NCBI GenBank assembly: GCA_023362775.1 | Contig: JALMGJ010000015.1 | Location: forward strand, 24,827,001 to 24,891,000 | Origin: Charina bottae | Lineage: Eukaryota; Chordata; Lepidosauria; Squamata; Charinaidae | DNA length: 64,000 nucleotides | Reading direction: 5' to 3' | Shown: in pieces, positions 33,701-42,825 of the stretch | How positions within the stretch are numbered: position 1 is the first letter of the stretch | How the letters are laid out: the number at the start of each line of letters is the position of its first letter | Position numbers and translations under genes: made by a program | Notes under the pieces: generated by a model | The model's database searches: none | What the model saw: the letters and a program-made list of their open reading frames with translations, nothing else | What the model was told of the DNA's origin: nothing

Positions 33701-36700
33701 CCAATCAACCTTTCTACCCCCAGTAGGCATTTCTTCCTTCAGTCATTTATTATCTCTTCTATCCCACCTTCCCACCCATGAGATCCAGAACAGCTTTTTT
33801 CCACTTCCTCTCTCGTGCCCCCAAATCTGCCCGTCTTCTAACCCAGAATCCCCAGCACTGCTGCAGATGCTTTTGCAGTGCCATGCGCGAGAAGAACGAG
33901 AATTCTGTGGTGCTGGGAGAGGGCAGTGGGTGGGGTGGCCAACAACCCTGGGTGGAGGGCACAGGGTGCCCATCAGCTGCCCAAGGCACTGTTATGGCCC
34001 TGCTGGACTCGGAGGAGGAGGAGGAGGTAGAGCCAGGGGCTTCTAGAGATAATAGTCCTGGGGGCTTGCTGGATCTGCCTCAGCCAGAGTAGCGTTATTG
34101 GCGCCAACATTGCTGGAATCACCCCCTGCATATGATCTTATACTCCCAGGACTGGAACAGCCTCTTCATAGTGACTCCCTGAACTTACATTGTGGTGGTA
34201 TGGAATGCCCACAAACATTCCAGCTGTCCCAGGGAACAGCCCTATTAAAACGCTTTTGGCCCAGCAACTCTGAAGACACCTGAATGGTTCACCCAGGGCC
34301 AGGAGCAGCAGAACAGAACTCCCACAGTGCTGCAAAGGGGCAGCCGTGAGATGCAAAAGGGCAAACGCTGGAGGGAAGGAGCGCGAAATTTCTTATATCT
34401 GCTTGGTCTCAGCGCCGCTGTTCTAATGCAACTAACAACCAAAACAAACGTAGCGGAGGATGTCCAAAAGTGTTTTTCTACCCGGACTCAACCAATTGAG
34501 CCCTTTGACGATGGGGAAGGGGCAAACTCTGAAGTGCATCAGGGTCTCTCTTATAACAAATGTACATCACGGATCCCTTGCAGATAGGCATTAACAGAAA
34601 TGAATGCAAATTTAAAACCGCCCGTTACAGAGTAGTGCCTGGGTAAACTGAAATTCTCCAGAGGTCCTAAGAAGAAAGAACAGTCATCTGGGCTAAACTC
34701 CTTGTGAGGCTAGTTAACGGTAATTAGCAGTGGTGTTTGCAGGATACGGTCCGAAAAGTCACAACGGCGACTGCCACGGTGTGATCCAAACTGCACCCCT
34801 TTTTTAGGTGCCTTGCATTTCGTGTGCATTGCAGAGAAGAAAACGGTGCAGCTCGGATCACACCATGGCAGCCGCCATCGTGACTTTTTGGACCGTAACC
34901 TACAGACACCCCTGCTAACTAGGGACTGGCACGGAGCGAACGGGAAGGGGACCCAGCCCAGGAGGGAACCCTCCCCGAGCCCCCGCATCCAGATGCTGCT
35001 GCCTGGCAGCTCCCCCCTCTCCCCAGCTCTTCTAAGGGGACCAGCAAAGCTGAGCTCCAGCCTCTGGATCTCTAGATGGAGAGTTTGTTTCATCTTACTT
35101 ACAGAGACACACCATGGACCATTTCAAGCAACCATGAAAACGGCCGCGGGGGAGAAACATCGGCGGCCCCGCTTCACGATCTGCAAGTAAAATAAAACAT
35201 ACGCTATCAGGAGAGACCAGGGCCTGTAGGATCTCAGCAGGGAGATCCGGTTGGGACATACAAGTTTACTTCCAGGGTGAAACCCTTACAAATTCTCATC
35301 CCTCTCCTCTTTTCGAGACACCCAGGAACAGCCAGGCTGGGCAGAGCAATGCCAAAACAAGGAACGTCTACTTGGCATATGTGAGACGGTGGTCTTGAAA
35401 TCCTTTAATCCAGTGTTTCTCAACCTTGGCAATGTCAATAGCTGGCTGGGGAATTCTGGGAGTTGAAGTCCACACAGCTTGAAGTTGCCAAGGTTGAGAA
35501 ACGCTGCTCTAATCTATACAGCAGGTTCAGGAGACCATTCCTAAGTAAATGTCCTGCCGATCACCACACTGGCGTGGCTTGCCTGCATGTGTTATCCTGA
35601 AATTAGAGAGGCAGAGGTAAGCAACTGGCAGCCTTCATGCCAAATCAGGCTTGGTTGCCCTTTGGCCCACTGATGAAAAAGAAGTCTCTTCTCTTCCCCT
35701 CCACATCAATCATGCATTTATTAATCTGCACGTCACAAAGATATTGCTTCAATATAAGCTCAGTCCTAAAACAAGGTGTTTTGCAAAAAAAGCCATGCAG
35801 GACTGCCCCAGTGAGGAATTTGCAACATCTGTGAGGTCCCCCCCCCCCCGCCGGCCCCAATTCTGTTTGCATAAAGCTAGATCCAGGAGTGCAGGCTGCT
35901 GAATAGTTACCCAACCCATTATCCTCTTCCATAAGGCTTGGCTGTAAGTGCAGGGAGGGGAGGGCAGGCTGAGAAACAGGTAGACTCTCATTATGAAAAG
36001 CACATTTAACTATCTTATATATTAAGGCTATTTTCAGCCTTACAAATATCCTAAAGGCCTCAAATTTCAAAACATATTGAGAGACACTAAATTAGGTTGG
36101 CAACTAACAGCCAAAGTTGGTAGGCTGGTGAAGGATGGTCTACCCGTTGCTTGCAGGTGTCCCTCCCCAGAACAAAAACACGGCTTTCTCCCCTTCCTGT
36201 AAACTAAGAAAATGAAGAAGTCAGCTCATGCCACAAAAGAGGGAAAGAAGCTCTACCAAGTTTTTTTTTTTTAATCCGTTCAATCGTGTCCAATTCTCGG
36301 AGACTGCCTGGACAAATCCCTGCAGTTTTCTTGGCAAGGCTTTTCAGAAGTGGTTTACTATTGCCTCCTTTCTAGGGCTGAGAGAGAGGGACTGGTCCAA
36401 GGTCACCCAGCCGGCTTTCCTGCCTAAGGTGGGACTAGAACTCTCAGTCTCCCGGTTTGCCATTGGCTCCTTCCTAGGGCTGAGAGACAGGGACTGGCCC
36501 AAGGTCACCCAGCCGGCTTTCATGCCTCAGGCGGGACTAGAACTCTCAGGCTCCTGACTTGCCGTTGGCTCCTTCCTAGAGCTGGGAGAGAGAGACTGGC
36601 CCAAGGTCACCCAGCCGGCTTTCATGCCTAAGGCGGGACTAGAACTCGCAGTCTCCTGGTTTGCCATTGGCTCCTTCCTAGGGCTGAGAGACAGGGACTG

Positions 36701-39700
36701 GCCCAAGGTCACCCAGCCGGCTTTCGTGCCTAAGGCGGGACTAGAACTCTCAGGCGCCTGGTTTGCCATTGGCTCCTTCCTAGGGCTGAGAGACAGGGAC
36801 TGGCCCAAGGTCACCCAGCCGGCTTTCAGGCCTAAGGTGGGACTAGAACTCAGGGTCTCCTGGTTTCTAGCCTGGTGCCTTAACCACGACACCAAACTGG
36901 CTCTCAAAAAACCCAAAAAAACAATAAGAATATTTTTAAAAGGGAAGAAGAAACATTTCAAGCAGGACTTCCTCCCTCTACTTCTGGGGTTGAATAGAAT
37001 TTAGCAGGGTCCCCAGCTCTGTGCTCGGCTGCATCGGTGCAGTGGTGCAGCCCCCTGAGCTACCAGAGTGGGCCCAGAGCGTCTCTCTCCTGGCTGGGCA
37101 CTGCCAGACTAGAAATCCCGGCCTCCCGGTTCCTAGCCTGATGCCCTCAGCACGACACCAACGTGGCTCTACCCACACATTGCTTGTGGGGAAAACAGCT
37201 ATTCTGACATGGCTGGGGTGTGTGAGAGGAGCTCTTCCTTATGGGGATCGTAGAAATGCACAAAGAGCCCATCATCTGCTGCGGAGGACAACGAAAAGCA
37301 AACCTGGGCAGAACCCTGTTCCTAATTAGAGGAGGTTTGGTTCAAAGGGGAAGGCTCGAATTGACGTAGGGCTGCCATTCAGGATCAGGAAGGGGGGGAG
37401 GGAGTGGAGGGGGGAGAAAACCCCCCTTCCATAAAAAGGCTGGGGGGATCTCTTGGGGCTCAGCAGCCCGACTAGGCGTGCAACCTGCAAAACCTTAGGA
37501 GTGGGAGGAAGAAAGAGGAATTCTCTCTCAGTTCTGAAGTTGCTAATTTTGAGCCGGGCGCTACAGCTTGAAGCTGAACGGTGAAGCGATCTGGCGCGCT
37601 GAGCTGTTCTCACAGCAACTATTTTGGGGCTTCGGCACCGAGCCCTGTGCCTGCGGAGACGGCAACCCATCTGCCGTTGGATCTTTCACCTGCGAGCGAA
37701 GGAAAGGCGCCCATCTGCCACAGCGGCCGCAGCCAACTGCCCTGCGGCTTTGGCCAGGGTGATGCCGCTCCAAATCCCGCAGAGCTGGTGGCGGCTCCAG
37801 AGGGTGGGGGCCCCGCGGGCCACCGGGCTGCCAGATGGCGGTCCGCTGGCCAAGCCAGAGCTGCCCTGGCGCTCCTGCCAGCCAAGCCAAAGAACAAAAT
37901 CCAGATATAGACGGCAACCAGGCACTGGTAGGCGAATCTCAACAGCAACGGAGGAACACTTGAAAGGTGCAAACCTGCTTCGGGAGTGCAGGAAAACTCG
38001 CCCCGGCCTCGTGCCCTGCCTCACTCTCCTCCGGGCTGGGCTACCTTTAAGCAGGGAAGGCAGCTGCCTTTGGCACAATGTCCGGAGGCAGCAGTGAGGG
38101 GTTGGCACGGGAGCTGTGTGCCGTGCTGTTGGTCCTCTCAGCCAGGCTGCCCCCTGCCCTTGGGCGCCTTGGAGGATGCTGAGAAGAGAACCCAGCACGG
38201 AAGTGGCCAAGGTTTGGCTCGGGGGCCCACGTCACACAACGCCTCGTGCCCGCCCTTGCCCAGCCAGAGGTCGACTCCCAAGGGGGATCTGGCTGAGAAG
38301 CCAGTCTCTGGGTGAAGCAAATCCTGAGATCTTCCACGAATGACTTTCTGGAACTTACGCAGCTGGGTGAATCGAAAGCGGCCAGGGAGCAAGTCAGCAA
38401 ACACAAGATTGTCAGCTGGGAGGAGAAGCAGCTCTCGTTCTTGGCCTCCCCTTTCTGGACCCCGGTTTCACTCGTGGACCTTGCTCGGGAGGAGTCTGGT
38501 GGCGCCTTTTCTGACTAACAAAGCTCAGCTTCTCATTTCTGGTTTCATTTGGAAATGCTTTGCAAGGAACCCTGGACGGTCCACCTCTAAATCTGCCCTC
38601 TGCTCATGAGCGACGCCTCCTTTGCCTGCATTCTGAGCCAGCGATGTCCAGTGTTTTTGTCTAAGACCTCCAACACCCAAACACGCATTGTCAGGAACTG
38701 GATCCACCCCCTTCTTCGGTGTGCAAAGAGCGCGGGCGGCCTCTGGACCACGCGGGAAGCGCCATCGGCCTCGCTCTGGCTCCATCTGAGGCTGCCCGAT
38801 GGGCCCTGAGCAGCTGCTGGAAATCATACCAGGCGGGGCAGATCCCACGCGGTGCAGACTCCGCTGGATCAGGGGGCACCTTCCCCATGCCCAAACTGCC
38901 AGAGCCCCAAAGGGCAGGCCCCCCACTTGTTCGCACAGCGGAACAAGAGAAATACAGGAGCTCAACAACCTTTTGGGAAAGGGGAGATGCGCAGAACGGT
39001 TCCATGTCCCGACCACCCCCTGGGTGGCCTCCTTTCCCTTTCTTCCACACTCAAAGGTCCCCCCTTAGATGGAGTGCGGTGGGCCTTGGCAGCAGAATGA
39101 GTCATCTATAACCAGGGACCCTGACTTTAAAACCATCCAATGTATTCTAAAGATTATTTGGGGCAAAGCAGCTGGAGAAGACCATGGCAGACCTTTTGTT
39201 TCTGGGACGCAAGGTGACAAGGGCAGGCAAACCCACAGGGGGTTCCCTGTCATGCAAATGACACAGAGGCTATTCCATAGCCTGATTTAAACCCGCCCCC
39301 ACCAAGGGTCAAGCCTGGAATGCACGTGAAAGCACCCAGTCTCTGAGCATGTGCAGAGTGGGTTCTTATCACTGCTGAATGCTTTCAAACATTTGCGATC
39401 CACCACTCCTTCTGGAAACTGACCCTGATCTTTCTTTGGCTTGGCTGTCCGTCCAGCTCCCACCTGACGGGCGCCGGCGCTAACCGGCTGCCCCTCTGCT
39501 CGCTGCAAACCCCAGTCCTGCTTTGAAGCAGCGTGAGCGGAAAGCGCCGGCTGGCATCCGCCGAAGCCAGCTCTTCCCACGGGGTGGGGCGAGGAACTGT
39601 TTTCTTGGCACTCCAAATGCGGTGCCATATGGCAGCGTTTGAAAGAGGCCCAAAGAGAGAAGATGGAGGTGGATGGCGTCCAAGCCCACCCGCCTGGCAC

Positions 39701-39794
39701 CCGAAGCCATTCTGGGTCTCAAGGAGGAAGGCCAGAATCCTCCCTCAAAAGAGCTTGGCTGCTGATCGGGCTGGGGGATCTGTACAGCGTGGTG

Positions 39795-39846
<52 letters not shown>

Positions 39847-40389
39847 CTGCGTTTGGGGGCTTCCTTGAGAGCCTCCCCCTCCCCAAAGAAAAACAAGCCC
39901 AGGTCATTGCAGAGAAGGGAGAGACCCTGCAGGAGTATGCCCAAATCCCAGGCCCCGGTCACGCCAGAGCCCGTCAGCGGAGAGCGCCCCAAGGTGTCCT
40001 TTCCTTCCATCAAAGCAGTGCAGCAGAGTCCAGGGTGGGAGGAGCTCCCCCCCCCCCGTCAAAGGACCCCCCCCTGCTTTAAGGATGTCCCATCAATACT
40101 CTTGAACTCAAGCAAGCAAGCAGCTGAACACCAAGAAAAACTGGGGGCTGCAGCGGGGGGGGGGAGGAAGGAGCCAACCCCAAGCCTCCTTCAGCCCAAC
40201 CCTCAGCAACTCCCTCCCCCCACCCCCACCCCAGTTGCTCGGCACCCAGTATGAATGGGGCTACTCACTGGGGTTTGCGGTGAACGTGGGGTGCCGCGTG
40301 GCTCCCTGGGAGACAGCTGGAGATGGCGGTGGCATGTTGGGGGGCGTGGAGCGGGATTGCGTCTTCACGTCGGCCGGCGAGTCGGGCAT
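16773..40389 (-). CDS. CBFA2T3: ETO-family transcriptional co-repressor (MTG16/ETO2), exons E2-E11
   Basis: This is a nuclear adaptor with no enzyme activity; the family links DNA-bound factors such as TAL1/E proteins and GATA1 complexes to NCoR/SMRT, SIN3 and HDACs. From the first in-frame ATG (40387-40389, [11 protein letters not shown]) the exons join without phase error to 585 residues. NHR1/TAFH lies at about 82-183. The NHR2 oligomerisation helix lies at about 301-369. NHR3 lies at about 391-460. The NHR4 MYND zinc finger runs from C478 to C514, with C478, C481, C489, C492, C498, C502, H510 or H511 and C514. The [20 protein letters not shown] stretch and the C-terminal [15 protein letters not shown] fit CBFA2T3. 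RUNX1T1 and CBFA2T2 differ there. The PABPN1L neighbour supports this. Confidence 0.97.
17398..17588 (-). CDS. CBFA2T3: CBFA2T3 exon E10: NHR3 coiled coil
   Basis: The exon is 191 nt, bounded by gcctttcag/AAGAAGCC and GTGAG/GTAGTG. It encodes [18 protein letters not shown] and [17 protein letters not shown], then [15 protein letters not shown] and [13 protein letters not shown]. The heptad-like Ala/Glu/Arg pattern is the NHR3 coiled coil. [11 protein letters not shown] rather than TELQKAVSEAE favours CBFA2T3 over RUNX1T1. Confidence 0.98.
17589..19060. other. CBFA2T3 intron between E9 and E10
   Basis: Parts around 18100-18300 resemble the degraded 'gttcacac...' repeat seen elsewhere in the window. 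No exon or clear transposon end was found. Confidence 0.5.
19061..19129 (-). CDS. CBFA2T3: CBFA2T3 exon E9
   Basis: A 69-nt exon between gtttccccag/ATGCTC and AAAGCTG/GTGAGT, phase 1 in and 1 out. It encodes [17 protein letters not shown] and IWRKA, flanked by split Asp and Glu codons. [16 protein letters not shown] is conserved at this place in all ETO proteins. Confidence 0.97.
19130..19921. other. CBFA2T3 intron between E8 and E9
   Basis: A 0.8-kb intron with moderately GC-rich unique-looking sequence; no repeat or exon was recognised. Confidence 0.5.
19922..20117 (-). CDS. CBFA2T3: CBFA2T3 exon E8: NHR2 oligomerisation helix
   Basis: The acceptor is cccagcag/CTCCTGAAC and the donor CTCCTAG/GTACCC; the exon is 196 nt, phase 0 in and 1 out. 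It encodes [46 protein letters not shown] and a variable Ser/Pro linker. The first half is the amphipathic helix that forms the ETO-family tetramer. Confidence 0.98.
20118..20944. other. CBFA2T3 intron with LINE fragment
   Basis: Most of the intron right of 20570 is a LINE 3' end, listed separately. Its tail stops only a few bases from the E7 donor. Confidence 0.6.
20570..20935 (+). mobile_element. CR1/L2-like LINE, 3' end of ORF2 and tail
   Basis: A plus-strand frame reads [26 protein letters not shown] and TTCLWHRAW, typical of the C-terminus of CR1/L2-type reverse transcriptase ORFs. After it come the 'gggctgcccagagtc...gagatgggcag' box and a TAAATAAATAA tail. Heavily 5' truncated; no complete frame. 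Confidence 0.65.
20945..21030 (-). CDS. CBFA2T3: CBFA2T3 exon E7: start of NHR2
   Basis: An 86-nt exon, gtccccgcag/GCATTC to AACAAT/GTACGT, phase 1 in and 0 out. It encodes [18 protein letters not shown] and [31 protein letters not shown] is nearly invariant in the family. Confidence 0.98.
21031..21870. other. CBFA2T3 intron between E6 and E7
   Basis: A 0.84-kb intron. No transposon end or additional exon was recognised. Confidence 0.5.
21871..22121 (-). CDS. CBFA2T3: CBFA2T3 exon E6: Pro/Ser-rich linker
   Basis: A 251-nt exon between tttgtggcacag/GACCAAAG and CCAGCTG/GTGAGG, phase 2 in and 1 out. It encodes [51 protein letters not shown] and an Arg-rich end. It is the Pro/Ser/Thr-rich spacer between NHR1 and NHR2, with the conserved SKRPCT motif and basic nuclear-localisation residues. 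Confidence 0.97.
22316..22568. mobile_element. hAT-type MITE (family 2), complete
   Basis: The ends CAGTGCTTTCTAAAGTG and CAGTTTGGAAAGCTGTG form imperfect terminal inverted repeats. The copy is flanked by a perfect 8-bp duplication, ctctaatg, at 22308-22315 and 22569-22576. Its interior is GC-rich and partly palindromic. It lies in the CBFA2T3 intron upstream of E6. Confidence 0.85.
23206..23387 (-). CDS. CBFA2T3: CBFA2T3 exon E5: end of NHR1/TAFH
   Basis: A 182-nt exon from gcccgtctag/GCCAACCTG to CCGGACAG/GTAGGC, phase 0 in and 2 out. It encodes [52 protein letters not shown] and GVKRRTPD. The first half completes the TAFH domain. GVKRR replaces the NGKRR remembered in mammalian paralogues. 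Confidence 0.98.
23867..24066 (-). mobile_element. Foldback retroelement, family A copy 2
   Basis: It shares both arms with the element at 3391-3677. It is flanked by a perfect 10-bp duplication, gatgctgtta, at 23857-23866 and 24067-24076. Here the arm with the longer end (ttgtcgaaggctttcacggc) is on the left, so the copy is in the opposite orientation. The left arm is interrupted after gggctgtgtgg and has lost its hammerhead core. Confidence 0.7.
23972..24012 (+). ncRNA. Hammerhead-ribozyme-like motif, family A copy 2
   Basis: CCU (23972-23974), CUGAAGA (23975-23981), stem II GCCGGC/GCUGGC, GAAA, CGUU and AGG (24010-24012). Compared with copy 1 one stem II base is changed, turning a U-G pair into C-G, so pairing is kept. 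Stem III is minimal, as in copy 1. Confidence 0.5.
24238..24345 (+). mobile_element. CR1/L2-like LINE 3' tail
   Basis: The sequence 'gtaaaccgcccagagtcccg...gggagatgga' followed by TAAATAAATA repeats matches the tail also found at 20870-20935 and 51180-51260. Confidence 0.55.
24410..25120 (+). pseudogene. Degenerate LINE reverse-transcriptase remnant
   Basis: Broken plus-strand frames retain [33 protein letters not shown] and, further right, [13 protein letters not shown]. These are the order and motifs of a non-LTR reverse transcriptase of the 'EYGVGGKL...[10 protein letters not shown]...YLGS-FT-DGK' kind. Many stops and shifts are present. An AAT microsatellite (24730-24783) interrupts it. 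Confidence 0.55.
24730..24783. repeat. (AAT)n microsatellite
   Basis: About 14 AAT units followed by GAT and GAC variants. Confidence 0.95.
26686..26821. mobile_element. hAT-type MITE (family 1)
   Basis: CAGTGTTTCCCAACC to GGTTGGGAAACACGG, flanked by a perfect 8-bp duplication ttgtaggg at 26678-26685 and 26822-26829. Confidence 0.9.
27871..27960 (-). CDS. CBFA2T3: CBFA2T3 exon E4: NHR1/TAFH middle
   Basis: A 90-nt exon, caccttgtag/AATTCCACG to TTGAAG/GTAAGG, phase 0 at both ends. It encodes [16 protein letters not shown] and [14 protein letters not shown]. The sequence appears identical to the mammalian family consensus I remember, as expected for the TAFH core that binds activation domains of E proteins. 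Confidence 0.98.
28356..28452 (-). mobile_element. Family B retroelement, short hairpin copy
   Basis: It is bounded by a 13-bp duplication, cacacatcatcag, at 28343-28355 and 28453-28465. The minus strand ends in GATTGGTA, as in the other family B copies. The two ggtgctctctgagcc / ggctcagagagcacc arms form a hairpin with a 9-nt loop. The hammerhead core seen in the other copies is deleted. Confidence 0.7.
28639..28965 (-). mobile_element. Full-length tRNA-derived SINE (Sauria-SINE type)
   Basis: Read on the minus strand it starts with a tRNA-like head (GCTCAGCGGGTAGGACG as A box, GGTTCGAATCC as B box) and ends with CCTTTACCTTTTCC. It is flanked by a perfect 12-bp duplication, caggttgggtaa, at 28627-28638 and 28966-28977. 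An intact duplication suggests a fairly young insertion. Confidence 0.9.
29250..29324. mobile_element. hAT-type MITE (family 1), internally deleted
   Basis: CAGTGTTTCTCAACC to GGTTGAGAAACACGG with most of the left half missing. Flanks gattaggt and cattaggt match 7/8. Confidence 0.75.
29440..29681 (-). CDS. CBFA2T3: CBFA2T3 exon E3: Ser-rich region and start of NHR1
   Basis: A 242-nt exon, ctttcctacag/TAATGAATG to CTGGTG/GTAAGT, phase 1 in and 0 out. It encodes [36 protein letters not shown], then [34 protein letters not shown] and [10 protein letters not shown]. The second half begins the TAFH domain. The internal ATG could start a shorter protein. Confidence 0.98.
29982..30087. mobile_element. 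hAT-type MITE (family 1)
   Basis: CAGCGTTTCTCAACC to GATTGAGAAACGCGG, with a perfect 8-bp duplication ctctagag on both sides. Confidence 0.9.
32190..32660. promoter_or_regulatory. Intronic CpG-rich patch, possible internal promoter
   Basis: CpG dinucleotides are frequent here compared with neighbouring intron DNA. On the minus strand CAACG/GTTAGT at 32494 could serve as a donor. A transcript starting here and spliced to E3 would meet the E3 ATG first. There is no direct evidence of transcription. Confidence 0.3.
33238..33644. mobile_element. Tc1/mariner-type MITE
   Basis: The ends caggtagtcttccacttgcg and tcgtaagtcaagggctacctg are imperfect inverted repeats flanked by TA on both sides. The interior repeats 'acttaatgaccacc'-like motifs. 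No transposase frame is present. Confidence 0.8.
34728..34914. mobile_element. MITE with long inverted repeats (hAT-like)
   Basis: CAGTGGTGTTTGCAGGATAC at the left pairs imperfectly with GTAACCTACAGACACCCCTG at the right, and the arms extend over 60 bp each. Flanks gtaattag and ctaactag match 6/8, so the superfamily is uncertain. Confidence 0.6.
35411..35506. mobile_element. hAT-type MITE (family 1)
   Basis: CAGTGTTTCTCAACC to GGTTGAGAAACGCTG; flanks ctttaatc and ctctaatc match 7/8. Part of the left interior is deleted. Confidence 0.85.
36341..36900. repeat. 102-bp tandem repeat, five copies
   Basis: The box ggtcacccagccggcttt recurs at 36401, 36503, 36605, 36707 and 36809, exactly 102 bp apart. 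The rest of the unit (ggctccttcctagggctgag...gggactagaactctcag) is equally conserved. The last copy passes into a single-copy end, tagcctggtgccttaaccac, which looks like the end of a dispersed SINE-like repeat. The array therefore probably arose from one part of such a repeat. Confidence 0.93.
39793..39848. repeat. (TGCC)n microsatellite
   Basis: About 14 TGCC units without interruption. Confidence 0.97.
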
Positions 40390-40415
40390 CGTGGCTGCCT
40401 TATTCTCTGCGCCGC
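40269..40415 (-). CDS. CBFA2T3: CBFA2T3 exon E2: first shared coding exon, MPDSP start
   Basis: The acceptor is cttccacctcgcag/GCGGCG and the donor CCCCA/GTGAGT; the exon is 147 nt, phase 1 in and 1 out. Frame: GAENKAAT, then [34 protein letters not shown] and TFTANP. The ATG at 40387-40389 has A at -3 (GCCACGATGC), a fair start context. It equals the MPDSPVDVKTQ start of RUNX1T1. Upstream alternative exons may add residues in front. Confidence 0.96.
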
Positions 40416-42418
40416 CTGCGAGGTGGAAGCGAGAAACGGGAGGGGGAGAGGTGTGAACAGCCAGGTCTGACGGTGAAGGCCTTTGGGTCAGAGCTGGGAC
40501 GGTAGGGGTGGACAAGGTGGCAGAGAGACGAGCTGGCACAGGTGTCTGTGGGGAGGGGGCAAGGGACATCACGATTGCCATGACACCATCCAGCAGATAA
40601 GGCAAATTACTCAACGGGCGCGATGATTGTGATGCACAGAGCGCAAAAGAGGGCTAAACCACACTGTCCCAGGCTTTTGCAACTCCTAATACAGACTGCT
40701 GCAGTTCAGTGGCTGAGTTCCCACAAGCCATGGTAAGCCATGGCTTCTTGCCTGGATTCATTGACTACACTGCAATGGCGCCTGAGTTCCCCTCTACAGG
40801 AGATGGACTGCCCAGTTGTGAGCACGGCTGGGTACTGGGAGCATGTGATCCCTGTGCCTGGGTGGTGTCTGGCTCCCCCACCATGGCCAAGCCAGCCTAA
40901 AGGTCACATGTCACCCCCCACCCCCACCCCAGTAAGATCAGGCCTTTGGTGGTAGCATCTGGTTAGAGAACAATTGGCTCGCTTCCATCTCTAGGGCCTT
41001 TTTGATACCAAGTGAAGACTTTTCTGTGTATCCAGATCTCTCAAATAACTCAAGCTGGGTTCACCCATTGTGCTAAATCACGGTTTGTTCAGCAAGCCAC
41101 TGCAGCCTGAGTCACACGTAATGCTAAGCCACGTGGCATGCTCTCCAAGTTCACCCATTCTTCTAAGCCCCAACCAAGCAGACTACTCAACGCTTAACGC
41201 AACGCGTGATCCGCTGATATCATCCCAACCTTTTCATTTCAAAATCTGCATGTGGAATTCTGGTCTGGCTGCGGATTGTAGTTTATGCGGTGGATTTATG
41301 TTGTGCTGGATGCTGTGATTTTATGAGTGATTTGTCTCCAAATTAAATTTGTGTGGTGAGGAACTTTGAAAACGCCTGGCATTCTAATGTCACAAATAAT
41401 GAGTGGCGCCAAGAACACTGAAGCTGGATCGGGGCCCCACTCACTTCCCCAGCCAACTGGTTCCAGGTGCCCTGAGAAACAGGCAGTCCGGTCGTTCTTG
41501 CCGAAGGGGCGTCACCTCTGGTCATCGTGGCCCCTCCAGCAGCCCCCGAGGGTTGTATGGGGGTGGCCCAGCTGGGGCAGGGCAGGAGAAAGATGGGGTG
41601 ACTTCAGGGAGAGAAAGAGGGAGCAGCTGCCGCATCTAAACAAAAGCACCTGCCACCAACCGTGCGGGCTGCCAAGTTCACTTCTTCCCCAGCTCCATTA
41701 AAGAGGATGCACTTGAGTTTGACGGCTCGGCGCAAGTGTGCCAGCAGCTGCGGCAATCCATCACCGAGTCTCACGGCCCCCAGCCAGGCCGGGGCTCGGA
41801 GGAGGACCAAAGAAGGAAAGTCTCCCCTTTGCCGCCCTGCCCAGGGTCAGCCAGAGTCTCCTCGAGGGGACTCTGCCTTCGGAGGAGCAGCCAGCTTTCG
41901 GGGGGCGCCGGATCGGCTCTAATCCATGGCAACTGTCGCACCATTAATTGAACTTCGCACACGAGAGCGCGGGAAAGGACACTGCCTGTGCTAAATAAAG
42001 CCGGGAGCCGGGCCAGAGGCAGATGTTCCTGGGATGCGCCAAGCCTAAGTGCTCGGGGGACAGGCTGACTAGGCGGGCAGCTGAGGCTGGGCTGCCTGGA
42101 GTGATTTCTGAAGGCAGAGAAGCCCATTTTCCAAGGGTTTGTGAGCATCGCTGCGTGGAGCGCAGCCCTGGGCAAGAGACACGGGGCACGTTCCTTCCCC
42201 AGGGACACAGCTAGCTGCTCTGGCTTCGAGGGGGCTGCAGCCTTCCCGGGCTGAGGACGGTTTCTCAGCGATTCCTGGAGACGGGAGGGGTGGTCCCTGG
42301 CCCGCTTGGCATGCAGCACAGAGAACTGGATTGATGTGATACGGGTTGAATCCAATCACTGTGGTTCATTAATATATATACAATTCCCTTCTCACCCCTA
42401 TGGCGGTATGTGTCTTCC

Positions 42419-42825
42419 TCAACCTCGGGTCCTCCACCAGAGACCTGGGAGTTTGAGGGTTCTGCGCAGGATCTTAGCTGTTCCTAGCCCTGCCCTCTTC
42501 TGGACAGAGAGCTCTGAGGTTGCTCCTGGGATCTGTTGGAGCCACTCTCCCACCTTAGGAGTTACAGCCCGAGTGCTCCTACCACCACTGGGACCACTTT
42601 GGCCTTCACTTTCCACATCCTCTCTAGTTCCTCCTTCAGGTGCCGGTACTTCTCCAGCTTCCCATCCTCCTTCCTCCTGATGTTGCTGCCACTTGGCACC
42701 GCCACATCTATCACCACCGCCGTCTTCTGGTCCCTGTCTACTACCACAATGTCTGGTTGATTGGCCAGTACCTGCCTGTCTGTCTGGATCTGGAAGTCCC
42801 ACAGGATAGGCCTGTCATTCTCCAC
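42419..42825 (-). pseudogene. LINE ORF 3' end with restriction-like endonuclease (R2/R4-like), frameshifted
   Basis: The minus strand reads ILWDFQIQTDRQVLANQPD, IVVVDRDQKTAVVIDVAVP and KYRHLKEELERMWKVKAK. PD...D-K-VVIDV fits the PD-(D/E)XK nuclease found after the reverse transcriptase in R2/R4-clade LINEs. After VVGALG the frame shifts near 42565 and continues VTPKVGEWLQQIPGATSE. No upstream RT domain was recognised, so this is a 5'-truncated copy. Clade naming is from memory. Confidence 0.65.

Larger units (their letters stand above)
29682..40268. other. CBFA2T3 intron between E2 and E3 (10.6 kb)
   Basis: No coding exon was recognised. It contains hAT MITEs at 29982-30087, 34728-34914 and 35411-35506, a Tc1/mariner-type MITE (33238-33644), a CpG-rich patch (32190-32660), a 102-bp tandem repeat (36341-36900) and a TGCC microsatellite. 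The stretches 30100-32190, 33650-34720 and 37020-39780 hold no feature I can name. Confidence 0.55.

Noticed and set aside
36527..37004. Repetitive proteins of 126-144 residues on both strands
   Set aside because: They are by-products of the 102-bp tandem repeat, whose period is divisible by three; the same DNA is open on both strands.
16773..40389. Identification as RUNX1T1 or CBFA2T2
   Set aside because: The NHR3 region and C-terminal tail agree with CBFA2T3, and PABPN1L is the expected neighbour of CBFA2T3 only.
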